NCBI GenBank assembly: GCA_028023455.1
Contig: JAQFVV010006255.1
Location: 4,503,501-4,567,500, forward strand
Source of the DNA: Epiperipatus broadwayi
Taxonomy: Eukaryota > Onychophora > Udeonychophora > Euonychophora > Peripatidae
Length of the DNA: 64,000 nt
Reading direction: 5' to 3'
The notes beneath the pieces were generated by a model. It had not been told where the DNA came from. It searched no databases and saw only the letters and a list, made by a program, of their open reading frames with translations. Each line of letters starts with the position of its first letter. Within the stretch, counting starts at the first letter, position 1. Of this stretch, positions 36,661-48,718 are shown one piece after another. A program made the translations under genes and the position numbers.

Positions 36661-38342
36661 CAAAAGAGGGCAAAAAAAGTTGAGCACCAATATTTTAATG
36701 AACATTTTTTGTTTTTCCACAATTTTTATTACTAGAGTAGAATTAATTTAAAGTCATAATTTCAGTTGAAGTTAATTTTAATTTTTTAAGATGTCTTTTA
36801 AATTAAGTATTTGTCATACGAATTCTCTTTTTATTTAATTATTAAATCATACACATAAGAATTAATTACACCATTCTCTCTTACTTATGTTGATAAGATT
36901 AATGCTATAGATAAATGATCAATAGAAAATATGTGCTAACCTAGACACTAAGGCAGTGGAGCTACAAACTATGCTTTAGCTAACTACATGACTTTAATTA
37001 TACACTATCCAAAAAAAAAAATAAACAAATGAACAAAAATGTAAATAAACAAAAAAAAATTAAAATTCATAGTTTTTACAATATTTGAGTAACCATTTTT
37101 CCTTCATTGAGCACCTTATATTACCATATTTAAAAAAATGTAAAATTTGTAAATAAATTTCACAATATGCCAATTGCCATTTTCCCATCTCAGAGCACAG
37201 TACATAATTATATATTTTAATAAAAAAAATTGATTTATCTTAAAAGCACATAAATTTATTCTTCATTTATTACCTTTTCTGAATTTGAGATAACAATATT
37301 TTGCATAATAAAATCTTTTCTGGGTGTAATCCTAAAAATTTTACAAAATTTTAAAAAAAACTAAAAGTTGATTCTGACTTTAAAATATCAAACGAATCAG
37401 AGAAATTATAATTTCTTGATAACAAAAACATTATTATGTTTCTATAAAAAAAATAGTTATTGACAAAAAGAGAATATCACTGATGTATTTAATAATGATG
37501 AAAGTCAGACATTTTGCTATTTATTTTAAAAATAAAAATTAGATAGTTAGTTTTTTTTATTTGTATTGCTTCAGTAAATGCTTGAATGAACACACAGTAA
37601 AATACATGTTAATGTGCATCTTTATTATTAATAACTATATTATTATTATTTTTTTAAAAATTATTTATACTATAATCTTATTTATATGTGCAAACTATAC
37701 ATATAAAAAGCTATATATATATATATGTGTGTGCATGTTGTAAAGTGCACACTTGTTGTTCAAATAAGTAATATGTATTCTATTCAAATCAATGTCCATC
37801 TACAAAATGTGTCATTATATGCTATACACATTGGTATATGGGGTGAGGGCTTGGAAAAAAATTAACTGGTTAGTGGCCACATGACAATTTAATTTAAAAT
37901 CTTTATACTAAACATGTTTTAATTGACTCATAATTATGATATACTCTTTTGGCAACTAATTTTTTTTTAAAATATTAAAATTATCAAATAAACCAGTTTC
38001 AAATATTCTTAGTTGAAAATGGTGATTGTTTATATTTTAATTTTTAAATAGCTTGATATAAAACAATATAGATATAAGTTTATGACTAAAAGGTGAAGAT
38101 GCTTAAAGATAAAGAAAAAATAGTGAACTTTATATAAAAACATATATATATATATGCATGAGTGTGTATGTGTGATAGAAAGAGTGTGTATATGTGAATA
38201 ATAATGAAAATGATTATTTGTTAATATCAACACAAAAGATATCTACCTGAATGTGATTTTTTTAGGTAAAAAAGATATTACTATTTAAATATAATTAATT
38301 TAAAAAATAAAAATCATGATTCTCTGAAGTTAGATCTAATAT
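36661..38342. other. AT-rich stretch, nothing recognised
   Basis: Poly-A runs are common. TA microsatellites lie near 37715-37726 and 38143-38156, each followed by GTGTGTG-type sequence. Confidence 0.4.
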
Positions 38343-38500
38343 TGACACTTGTTGGATATTATGTTCATAATGTTTTATACAGAGCAAAAACTTGGAATAC
38401 TATGAGGCTTTAGAAATGTAATTTTGAAGATAAATTACTAAGATGTATTATGAAGAATAAAAATAGAAATGTAGATGTGTTAAACAGAACATATAAATAA
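38343..38500 (+). pseudogene. Possible LINE RT thumb fragment
   Basis: One frame reads LYRAKTWNTMRL, a stop, KCNFEDKLLRCIMKNKNRNV and DVLNRT. This echoes the YGAETWT...FE...LRRI...RNVDVL region after the palm of RTE-like RTs. No other part of the element is adjacent. A similar but poorer echo lies near 49960-50060. Weak evidence. Confidence 0.3.
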
Positions 38501-38584
38501 TGTTTATTAAATGCTTTTATATTAACTTGCTCTATCTGTGTTTCTGTCAGCATGTTCACATATTTGAATTAGCAATGAAAAAAA

Positions 38585-38668
38585 ATCCATCCCCATTTAG
38601 AACTCGAACTCATATCTTTATGCTTTCCAAGAAAACTCCATAGCAACTGAGCCAAATGGAAATACTAC
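38585..38668 (-). repeat. tRNA-like SINE head within copy 2
   Basis: On the minus strand TGGCTCAGTTGC fits an A box, and GAGTTCGAGTTCT about 40 bp later fits a B box better than the sister copy does. Acceptor-stem pairing is absent and a T-run follows. Confidence 0.65.
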
Positions 38669-39021
38669 ATTTGTAGAATAAAAATTTTGGGTTAATATAA
38701 TATTGATTTAACTCATATTTAATTAACCAAAATAATATATATATATCCAATGAAAATGTTACAATTGTAGAATAAAATTTTGTTAATATTGATTTACTTT
38801 TAAAAAACCAATACACAACTATTTTTATATAGTAGATAATCACATGATATTTAAATTTAGAATTCATTTGTTAGAGCATGTATATTTTATTTTCATGTCT
38901 TAATATTAAATTATAATTTTTGTCAGATTTTTTTGTAATTTTAATCACTTTTAAAAATAATATGTAAATATAACTAAAAAGTAAAAAAAAAAAAAAAAGA
39001 AGTAAAAAAAAATTTTTTAAA

Positions 39022-39385
39022 AAAATAATGGCAATAGCCAACTAAAAATTGCAAAATAATAAAGTAATGCCCTCTTGTTTAATTTGCCATTTTTGGAAAA
39101 TATCAGAGATTTTAGCATCTAGACTTGTTGTTATAAAGCAATTGGAAATTGCAGAAATACTGTAGTTTCATAAAAGCATTTGAGGCTCAAATAAATCATA
39201 AAAATGAAATGACCTCAAATGCTTTTATGAAATGATAATAATCCTGCAATTTCCATTTGTTTTATAACAAGTCTAGATTCTTCAGATGTCGGATATTTTC
39301 CAAGAATGTCAAATTAATGGAGAGGGATTACTTTGTTCTTTTGTGCTTTTTAATCTGCTATTTTCATAAAAGCATTAATTAAAAT
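39022..39385. mobile_element. Palindromic MITE, copy 2
   Basis: Arms meet near 39200 (GCATTTGAGGCTCAAATAAA, followed by GACCTCAAATGCTTTTATG). It keeps the AATATCAGAGATTTTAGCAT and TGCAATTTCCATTTGTTTTA landmarks of copy 1. Confidence 0.85.
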
Positions 39386-40119
39386 AAAGCTTTTTTTTTT
39401 TTTTTTTATAAAATCATGAAAAAAAAAAATCTAAACAACAAAAAAACTCTTTCTGAATGATTAACACATTTTTCTTCCCAATATCTACAAGTCTTTGAAG
39501 TGTATTGATAAATTTATTTCAGAAGATGTATGATTTTGAATATGAATATAAAAACACATAAATAATTTAAATAATAAAACTTTTTATAAAGAATAGTATT
39601 ATATGTTTAATAAAATTTATTATAATAAAAAAATATAATAAAGATGTTGAAAATTATATGTATGTGTGTATACAATCGAAATATATAAATATATTTACAA
39701 ATTGATTGACAAATACATATTTAAATAGTTTATAGAAATATAAGCAAATTATTATGAAATAGAATTAAATTTTGAAGTGGACTATCTAATTATGATAGAT
39801 ATTTCTTACAAGAAATATTGAGATTTAAATCTTAATGTCAATCAATAGCGGATTATATTTTAAACATGAAAAGCAAATGCTTAACTTTTTTTTAAAAATC
39901 AATATTCACTTTGGATATAATAAGTGATCAGTTTTTACTTATTTATTTTGCATTTGTATAGTTCTGTGTGTGGTTGGAAAAAATAATAACTGCCCAAAAT
40001 CTATTTCAAAATACTTATTTGTTTAAATTATCACTTTAAAACAATTTTATAAAAATTATGCACTTTTCTAATAACTTTTTTGTTTAGCTTTAATATAGAT
40101 TTAGTTGCCGATTTAAATG
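39386..40119. other. AT-rich stretch, nothing recognised
   Basis: No supported features were found. Confidence 0.4.
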
Positions 40120-40256
40120 AGATATAGTAACATTTTTTTTCTCATGTGTCATAGCATCAGCAGGGGAACAAACCCGCTAACCCGGGACAACTGCTTGTAA
40201 AGCAGCTGTCGCTGACCTCACGACCACCATTGCTTGACAGATATAGTAACATTTTT
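40120..40256 (-). mobile_element. tRNA-derived SINE with exact 18-bp target-site duplication
   Basis: AGATATAGTAACATTTTT stands at 40120-40137 and again at 40239-40256. Between them, on the minus strand, lie a GC-rich tRNA-like body with GGTGGTCGTGAGGTCAGCG near the start, GGGTTTGTTCCCCTGC as an altered B box, then GATGCTATGACACATGAG and an A-run tail. GC content is well above the surroundings. Body length is about 100 bp, typical of a short SINE. The intact duplication shows that it inserted by LINE-type retrotransposition. Confidence 0.9.
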
Positions 40257-42053
40257 GTCATCGCAATAAAATAAAGATTCATAAAATATCCAATACTTAT
40301 AAATAAAACTACCTACGTATTTTATTTCTTTTTGCATAATTGATGTTTTTATAAAATAATATTTTCCTAATAATGATAAACAAATATTACTTACTTTGTC
40401 ATAGTAATATATTTAAAGGGGGAGGTAGAGGATGAGAGATAAAAAAATAAAATTAATGATATAGTGATCATTAAAGGAATACCAGTGCCTTAGCTCAAAA
40501 AAAAAAAAATGTTTAGTAAAGAAAAAGTGATTTCAAGAGTACTTCTCAAATACAAATGCTTGGATTTTATCTAATTATAAATAGCAAAACAAACCATTTT
40601 TGATTAATTAATATGGTAGTCTATAGCTAGTTATTGCTAAGTAAATTCAAAATAATGCCTTAATATTTTAATTATTGGTGTGATTTATATAGAATATAGG
40701 AACTGTATATTTATTATTAATTAAGAATATATATATAGATTATATGCACAAATTGCACGCACACACCTATATAATTTAGTTTTTTCCCCTTCTTCCAATA
40801 TCAAGTGTAATACCAGAAGACAAACATGTGCCTTTTAATCATCAAAAATCTCTTAAAATTTACTGAGAAAGGTCTGCAAATGTTATCACTGAACAAACCT
40901 CTTTGTTGCCTTTGCACAAATAAAACAGTTGATATCAGTAGACAAGTTCAAACACTTAAATTAGACAGTCTTCATAAATCTTTCTGTAATCTTCAGCTAA
41001 GAGGATGATATGGATAAACAATCCATTATAATTTTTTTTAAATATATATATTAAAAAATCCGTTTTAAATGCCATAATAAACAGATAAGATAAACTTTAA
41101 AATAACCACACACAAAAGACAAAAATATTTGACTTTTAACTTAAGAAGAAACTGAATAGTAAATATTTTAAAATTACTTATCCATGTAAATCATTTATCT
41201 TTTTTAAAACAAATTTTAAAAACATGTGTAGTTCTCCCTTTTCATTATACATGTTAGTTCTCATGTTTTATATATATGTATACCGAGTGGGTGTAAGAAT
41301 TTTAGATCTACATGTGATGACCACTGAATATGGACAACTTTCCAGATATGGCCCCCTTTTAAATATTATTGATGGATATATATGCCAACACTGTTCACGT
41401 TTTACTTCAAAATTTCACCAATTAAAATTATGCAATATTTTCAATAAATTTCTGTAAAAAAAAAAATTATTAAGAAAAATTTTGTTTAAAAAACAGGAGG
41501 AAATAAACAATAGGATTTGCTATTATAAATAAAAGATCTGAAAAAACTTTTAAAAAATGTTTAGGGTGCCAGAAATGAACCCAAGAGCTGAAGATTCCTC
41601 CATCAAGTATCTGAAATGACAACCTTGTGAGCAGAAGTTTCCTGAATCGAAGCTCAACTTGAAACTTTTGGCACTTAAATATCACATAAATTTCTGAGTA
41701 ATTAACTATTGATTATTTTTGCACTATGAAATTTAGAATAACACTTAATATGATCTATTAAATAATAATCATTTAATTATTTACGTTAATATTTATTAAC
41801 ATTGAAAAATAAAATTCGTTTTCTATCTTAACATATTAAGTATTCTACTGAAGATGATATCTGTTACAAAATGTTATATGTTTTCCAAAAGAATTTATTG
41901 CAACATTAAATAAAATTGCAATAATAACTACCACTAAATATTTATATCCGCGTCAAGTGAAACAGATTTATAATGTAGATAAGAATACACAATTCAAAAC
42001 ACTCCTTAACAATGGCTAAATATAAATATGTCCATAATATTGTATTTTCAAAT
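40257..42053. other. AT-rich stretch, no supported gene
   Basis: Two short open frames were considered: one near 40826-41008 with PLCCLCTNKTVDISRQVQ, and one near 41224-41457 with DGYICQHCSRFTSKFHQLK. Each has a Cys pair but nothing else, so neither is called. Confidence 0.4.
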
Positions 42054-42202
42054 AATTAATAATGATTCCAACACAGTTCAAATAAAACAATTATATAAAA
42101 ATAAATATTTTCTTGAACCAGTTTTCACCCTATATGGGTTCAAGAAAATACCTATTTTTATAAAGTTGTTTTATTTCAATTGTGTTGGAATCATTATTAA
42201 TT
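42054..42202. repeat. Hairpin, 65-bp arms, 19-bp loop
   Basis: The left arm 42054-42118 and right arm 42138-42202 pair with a few mismatches: ATTAATAATGATTCCAACAC against GTGTTGGAATCATTATTAAT, and TATTTTCTTGAAC against GTTCAAGAAAATA. Size and shape suit a MITE remnant or a small-RNA-like hairpin. No family was recognised. Confidence 0.85.
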
Positions 42203-43347
42203 CAAAACACATATACAGTTCTAAGACTGAAGTTAATTAGATAGTTTGCCATCACTTATGGCATTCTTAGCACAATTTACCCTAATATTTGTTATTTGGA
42301 GCTGTTTCATAAATTTGAAGAGCTCTTAAATTGAGAATTTATCATAAAATATATAAACATTTTATAATAAATTAGTTCTAAGAATTGATGCAATAATGTA
42401 TTATTTTAATTTTTATAAAGAACTTTAATATATAATAAAATAAGGATATCTTTGATATCACTAATTTTAAAACAATCTGTTTTGAAAATTTCAAATAATA
42501 GATTAGAAATATTTTTAACTAAAAAAAGGTTTACATTTTATAACCAAATGGTGAAGATTATTATTGGGAGATATAAGAAAGAAAAAAAAAGATCAATATT
42601 TGTTTCAAAGATTTTGAAAAAGATTTGACAGAAATGGATTACTTTTTGCATATCTCTTAAAATTATTCTTACCTTTACAATACTTCAAACACACAGTTGT
42701 AGATACAGAAAAAAATATATTAATGTTTTTTAATATGCATTTTAACCTAATCAGGTCTCTTTGGTTAGGCAAAATCATCTACTTCTTCCATAGACACATA
42801 CTACTATTATATATTTATTTATGTACATTATATAAACCTATTTGTCAGGCTTTATTTACAACAATGATTCTTCAAAAAATCACAAAGATCATTAACAATT
42901 TTTTATCAGATTAAGTTCTTTTATCTACATTTCAAATTCCAATCTTACTAAAAATCAAATATATCTTCTTTCTATTCATTATAAACAAGAATGAATGTTT
43001 CTTCTTTTTAACTATTTATGTCCTTTCTGTTCATAACTTTAAATTTTTAAAAATCACTCTTAACCCCACTATTTTATTTCAAATGCATGGTTATGGATAC
43101 TGAAAAATATGTTATTCATTTAGTATAATAAATATATAATTTTTTTTGCTTTTCTGCAGAAAACTCATTACACAAATTGACTTGTTTTGCTTTATTCAAA
43201 GTTAAGAATATATTGTAATAAAATATCTATTGTATTTATCCTAATATCAAAACACCAATTTATGAATCACAAATTTATGGCAAAAGCATAGTAACTCTGT
43301 CATTTTCAAGTTTATCCTTGGGCCACCAAATTTATGTAATAAAAATA
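42203..43347. other. AT-rich stretch with one acceptor-like signal
   Basis: TTTTTTTGCTTTTCTGCAG at about 43141-43159 is the strongest intron-end-like signal in the window by eye, followed by an open frame of about 20 codons. No exon can be claimed. Confidence 0.35.
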
Positions 43348-43870
43348 GGTGTGGCTGGAAAGTAACTGGTTTGTACTTTTACATATGGCAGGGATAATAA
43401 CCTAGTTAACTTTTATAATTGCAATCATTAGTTTTAATCAAGAATTTTTTGCTAGCGTAGTATCAAGCTGTAATTCTAACAGGAAGATAATCAAACCTCC
43501 ACACATGCAATGTAATATTCAATTAGTGATGTTAAATACGAGTAAATTCTCAAAACCAAGTCCCAAGATAAAGACTTTGAAAAGATAAGAACCATCTTAT
43601 CTTTTTACCTAAATGTAATTATATAGATAAATCTTTTCAAAGTCTTTATTTTGTGACTTGAATCAAGAGTTTATTCATATATAATATCACTAATTGAATA
43701 TTATAATACAGTGCATATGTGGAGGTTTATTTACCTTCTCCTTAGAATTACAGCTTGACACTGTGCTAGTAAAAATTTCTTGATTAAAACATGATTTCAA
43801 TTATAAAAATTAAAGAGGTCATTGACCCTGACATATGTAAAAGTACAAACCAACTATTTTCCAGTCACAT
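43348..43870. mobile_element. MITE with long inverted arms
   Basis: The ends GGTGTGGCTGGAAAGTAACT and TTTTCCAGTCACA are inverted, as are GGTTTGTACTTTTACATATG and CATATGTAAAAGTACAAACC just inside. Pairing continues to a central AAGATAAGAACCATCTTATCTT hairpin near 43600. The element is about 520 bp and non-coding. Confidence 0.88.
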
Positions 43871-43982
43871 TTCAAAGTCTTTATTTTGTGACTTGGATCA
43901 AGAGTTTACCCATATTAAAGATTGCTAATTAAATATTATAGTATGGTGTATGTATGGAGATTTTATTACCTTCCTAAAATCA
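43871..43982. repeat. Partial direct repeat of the preceding MITE arm
   Basis: CAAAGTCTTTATTTTGTGAC and the 90 bp that follow repeat 43636-43742 in the same orientation with more divergence, ending ATTACCTTCCT. A second, truncated copy abuts the first element's end. Confidence 0.8.
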
Positions 43983-44040
43983 ATAGTTTTATTTTATTCT
44001 ATAGAAGCAATATAATTGTTTTACTGCACTGCTGTGGCTA

Positions 44041-45534
44041 TATATATATACACACCTTTACCCCACTTAGAAATGGCAGTTGGTTCTCCAAAACTCATCG
44101 TTAAGCAAGAATATCATATACAGAATACGTCTTTATAATGGGAGTCTATGGGAAAAAAATTGATCGATTCCAGTTGACATAAAATATTCACATTGATTTC
44201 CAAGCTCAAAGATTTTTTTGATTTTTTCATGGCAATGATGACTAAATACGGTATCTAAAAAAAAAGTTTTATATCACTAGGGAAAAAATGCATATTTTCA
44301 CTGTTTAAAAAATACAGAACAGCAAAAAAAAAAGAGAAAGTGAAACTAAATTTGAATTTAAGACTTTTTATATTCTTCCGCAGAAGTATTTCATCGTAAT
44401 GGGAAAAAAATCCATACTGAAGTGCATTTTTTTAAATTTTGTATTACAGTACATATTACTGTACATTTATGTTTATTATTTATGTGAAATTATTCAAATT
44501 AACAATGTTTAAGTAATAAATTATTTATTTGAACATAAAGACTCACTACTGTACTCTAGAGTAACAAAAGGCTTAATGCATATCATAAATCAGTCAACTT
44601 TAGAAAAAAAATCAACTTATTTTAAAAAAAAAAAGAATCTGTTCTGATTTTGTAAAACATACGCTAAGTTTATTTTTCTTACTGTATATTTTTAGTAATG
44701 TAATAGTGCCCCCCCCCACCCATTCATGTAGAAAGATTATTTATTAACACTTATTTTAAATGCAATCTGTTTTTCTTTTTAAACTTTTTTTAAAAAATCT
44801 GTCTTGCGTTGTTAGACGAGAGGTATCGCAGCCGCCATGCAAGCAAGTAGTTGGTTGCAGACGGGTGTGGGTTCGCATCCCGGCAGATGCTATGACATAT
44901 GAAAAAAAAAATGTTTTTCTTTTGATTTGAAACCACTTGGGTGTACGTAATTAAGGAGCACACACATGCAATTTAATATTAGTATTTAGTGTTTTCCTGG
45001 AAGTTTGTGATGATGGTATTTTAATTATACTGTTTTCATTATCTAATATAAGTGTTGAATGTCTAGAAAAATTAAACTTTATTTAAATAATCCAAGTACT
45101 ATACATTATATTTAAATAAAATTTAATTTTTCTAAAGACATTCAACACTTATATGTATACAGTTTTATAGATTCAGTAATTACTGTATATATATTTTAAG
45201 TTTATACATTCTATATTCAAAATACTAAATGCAGCACTAACATTGTGTTTTATGAATAAAATATTGTATGTGCTATACAATTACAGCAATGTCATTACCT
45301 GTATACATATTACAGTAATGTTCTTTTGCTTTTGGGTAAAATGAATTTAAAATACCTATACTCTGATGTCATCAATGATGCAAAATTCAAGATGGCTGTC
45401 TAAAAAAAAATTTTTCTACATTTTTCCCAATCGTTATAATGAATAATTGATTGTAAATCAAAGTAATGGGTACAAATTGATGATGATCGCTAAGCATCCA
45501 ATCGCTAAGCAGGGTAAAGGTGTGTATATATATA
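44041..45534. mobile_element. 1.5-kb element with terminal inverted repeats, no transposase seen
   Basis: The left end has TATATACACACCTTTACCCC and the right end GGGTAAAGGTGTGTATATA, inverted over about 20 bp and set in TA tracts, which would fit a TA-targeting (Tc1/mariner-like) element. Subterminal CATCGTTAAGCAAGAA at the left and TCGCTAAGCAGGG at the right are related too. The inside has no transposase frame, a hairpin at 45056-45148 (GTCTAGAAAAATTAAACTTT against AAATTTAATTTTTCTAAAGAC), and a SINE inserted at 44.8 kb. Probably non-autonomous and old. Confidence 0.65.
44781..44911 (+). mobile_element. tRNA-derived SINE, nested in the 44-45.5 kb element
   Basis: The GC-rich body contains GGTATCGCAGCCGCC, a clear B box GTGGGTTCGCATCCCGGC, then AGATGCTATGACATATGA and an A-run. 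The tail matches the SINE at 40.1 kb (GATGCTATGACACATGAG plus A-run), so both are one family. TGTTTTTCTTTT at 44768 and at 44912 may be the target-site duplication, but it is low-complexity and its left copy lies about 30 bp before the recognisable body. Confidence 0.8.
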
Positions 45535-46388
45535 TCTGATTGATCATTAGAGTAGACAGCCAATATACAGTCTAATAATTTTAATAATCTCATACACAAA
45601 ACAATGGCTATTAAATATATGGCATTAAGCATATATATTTAAGTTTAAGAAGAAATAATCTCACAATGCATAAACCATAAGAGTAATTTAGAAATCAGAA
45701 TTTCTAGAGTTATTTTATAAACTATTTACTAATACCATTCTTATATCAATGATAGTTCACAAGTCAAACAAAAAAAAAGCTCTACTTTTATCAAATTGCC
45801 ATGTTGTTATGTTGCTGATAAATCAGACTATTGATGGATGAGAAATTAGGAGTGATAAAAAAACATTATTTGTAATGGCATATATGCTGTGGGATTATTT
45901 CTTTATAAATAATATTACACATATATGTTAAATATTCTGGTTACTAAACCCAGCAGTAAAAATGAAAAATTACAATAAACATAAGTAAATCAAGATTTTG
46001 GACTCATAGAGTAAAGGAATATTATAAAGTTAATAAAAATAATATTCAATTGATTAAGTGATGTGATAACAATAATTGATACTTAATTAAGCTGGCTATT
46101 TATAATTTCACTTATATAAGCAGGCAAAAATACTATTTAAATTTTAAATTAAGAGTGGTACGATATCAAAATATTCTTTTACAAGACTAAAATATGATGC
46201 CTCTACTAATCTTAATAGGATTAACCAAACTTTAATAGTACTCATGGTGTTTAGAATTATTAAAATTAAATAATCCTTTAATTAAAACAGTATTCTGATA
46301 TAAATGACTTTAATCAAAAGATATGATTATTTAGATACATATTATTGAGAAAATAAATCTATTATTTATATAACACAGATTGTGTATG
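45535..46388. other. AT-rich stretch, nothing recognised
   Basis: No supported features were found. Confidence 0.4.
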
Positions 46389-46743
46389 TAATATTATAAA
46401 CAAAAAACAAACCTCTGGTCATGCACTTTTATGAATTTATAGACTATTCATTACAGTAAATTCAAAATTTACTGTGCATTTAATCACAGGTGATTAAAAA
46501 TAAGATTTTCTCTCTCTCCTTCTATAGAACAAATATGTTTGTACAATTAAATTAACAATTTATAACTCAATGACACAATAGATTGAAGCCCTGATTTCAG
46601 CATGGAGAGTAAATGTTGGCTTATGTATAGATAAGTTCTAAGCATAAGTGTACACTTATGCTTTTCAAACTGATGCTCATGGGTAAGTGTATGTAAATTT
46701 GTAAAAGTGCATGACTGGAGTTTGTTCCTTCTTTATAATATTA
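46389..46743. mobile_element. MITE with about 50-bp TIRs
   Basis: TAATATTATAAACAAAAAAC at the left is inverted at the right as TTCCTTCTTTATAATATTA. The next CTCTGGTCATGCACTTTTAT pairs with GTAAAAGTGCATGACTGGAG. Total about 355 bp. A small internal palindrome, AAGCATAAGTGTACACTTATGCTT, lies near 46638. Non-coding. Confidence 0.88.
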
Positions 46744-48080
46744 AGAAAATAATCTCAAGAACAGAACAGAATTTGCATAAGAAATATTGCATTTAAGGCA
46801 ATTGTAATTATAAAATAATAATTTATCTTACTTGGAATTCTAAACAATGAAAAATTTATGTAAGCTAAATTATTAAACTTAAATTTAATAATATATTTAT
46901 TTATGAGAGTTCTTTCACTCTTAATTTTTCTTTTTAATTATAAATTTGTTTACAATATATTAGACTAAAGAAAACATTTGAAAGAAAATGATTTCTTATT
47001 GATTAATTCTCTATGGATAGTAAATAGTGAGTAAAAATAAATAAACCAATATTGTAACTGATCCACAAAGTTCTTCCAATAAAGTTATCACTTCAAAATC
47101 CACATGATTTTAATACATGCAATATTAACTACAGAGCTAGTATGCAGTAAGCATAAAATACAAGAATTGCTCATTTTTCTTGATGAAATTCTTCACTCTC
47201 CTACTAAATTAAACAAACCTTCAACTAATTTCCACTGATTTAAAATTAATTTGAAAATATTTATATATTTTTTAAAGTTATTTAAAACAGCCAGATGTTC
47301 TTATTTGAACAAATGTATACATATTTATTACATTAAATTTAATGAGCACATAGAACAATTAATCATAAATAATCATAGATAAATACTCCTAAGGATTAAT
47401 CTTTTCATAAAAATCTCTGAATGAATTTGGAACATGTGAAATGGTGCTTAAATCACATTTCAATCCGACTTAGAATGACTCAGCAGACATTTGAAAGTTT
47501 TGCATTCATTTGAAAGTAAAAAATTGGAAAAAAAAAGTATACTGATTGCCATTAATTCCAACTTAAATCACTAGTTGGTATTATCATTCAGAGAATAGTA
47601 GACATTTGGGTTTTCAATTCAAAGGGATGTTTTTGTTGTATTTAAAAGTAGTTCATTGTGCTTGCACAATTTTGGGCTTTATTAAAATCCTGAAATCAAC
47701 AATTGATAATTGACACAATGTTTACTTGTTTATTTTCGTAAAATTAAATTAAATATTTAATATTTTTTATTAGTTATTCATTAGACATCAGATTGTCCAT
47801 TTAATGAGTCATATAATGAAAATTACACTACAGAAATATTATTCATTAAAACACAGTTAGATTTTATTTGAAGATATCTTTTTTAGAAGAAAATAAATCA
47901 CATACTAAATGCTCTAATATGACACAGGAAAGCAAAGTGGAAACAATATTATCAAGATAAAAAATATTATTTATTTATTTATTTATTGCAAATTATAAAT
48001 TAGATTTTAAATTTCAAATATTATTTTCATTACTTGAATGTATGGCTTTATTGAAATATACAATAAATTAGATTTATAAT
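46744..48080. other. AT-rich stretch, nothing recognised
   Basis: A (TTTA)n tract lies at about 47968-47986. No gene was found. Confidence 0.4.
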
Positions 48081-48718
48081 TATAAATAGTCAAAATAAGA
48101 GTCATAGATCAATTCATAGATCACATGACCCTATCTCTTAAGCTTGTAAGTTATAAACAGTGAGGATTGCCAATTCCTCTACAAGCTTTATGATAAATGC
48201 TTAGCCAGAGCCAGCACTTAAAATATCTCTGTCAGGAACCCCTTCCCAAACCCCTGACCATGGTTTCGTGCTTTGGCACTCCTCAGAGAGGTGTCAGGAT
48301 AGGTTCAGACACTAGATCTAAAAATACCAACCCAAAGCTAAGCACTTAGCTAAAAGTTATCTACTGAGTGGAAAATCTGAAAATTTTCAGACATCTACAT
48401 GTCTTCAAACCCAGCTATCCAACTCAAATAGCTATATGGGGCTGATAGATCTTCAGCCATACCATATATTAGTAGTCATAGCAATATAAAATTGCATAAG
48501 ACTTTTGGCAGAGACTATAAATAGTCAAAATAAGAGTCATAGATCAATTCATAGATCACATGACCCTATCTCTTAAGCTTGTAAGTTATAAACAGTGAGG
48601 ATTGCCAATTCCTCTACAAGCTTTATGATAAATGCTTAGCCCGAGCCAGCACTTAAAATATCTCTGTCAGGAACCCCTCCCCAAACCCCTGACCATGGTT
48701 TCGTGCTTTGGCACTCTA
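48081..48718 (-). repeat. R1 repeat, tandem duplication with 435-bp period
   Basis: One full unit (48081-48515) is followed by the first 200 bp of a second (48516-48718). The 200-bp overlap differs at only a few positions, so this is a recent duplication. Landmarks ACATCTACATGTC, AAGCTAAGCACTTAGCTAAA and TTATGATAAATGCTTAG place it in R1 in opposite orientation to the 1-2 kb array. A GC-richer block (GAACCCCTTCCCAAACCCCT, ACCATGGTTTCGTGCTTTGG) is seen only in this copy. Confidence 0.9.

Larger units (their letters stand above)
38508..39385 (-). mobile_element. Composite element: palindromic MITE, AT spacer, tRNA-like end (copy 2)
   Basis: This is the sister of 25049-25882 in opposite orientation. 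On the minus strand it runs palindrome (39385-39022), spacer with TAGTAGATAATCACATGATA-type sequence, then the tRNA-like segment (38660-38590) and the GCTAATTCAAATATGTGAAC tail to 38508. The terminal AATGCTTTTAT and ATAAAAGCATT are again inverted. All three parts kept order and spacing, which shows they moved or were duplicated together. Confidence 0.75.

Noticed and set aside
40826-41008. 60-residue frame with a Cys cluster (PLCCLCTNK)
   Set aside because: There is one Cys pair without partner ligands, and the rest is background composition.
41224-41457. 77-residue frame with YICQHCSRFTSKFHQLK
   Set aside because: It resembles half a zinc finger but lacks the second half. No copies or context.
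43160-43205. Possible micro-exon after TTTTCTGCAG
   Set aside because: The splice signal is good but the frame is short and Leu/Phe/Lys-rich, with no supporting donor or family.
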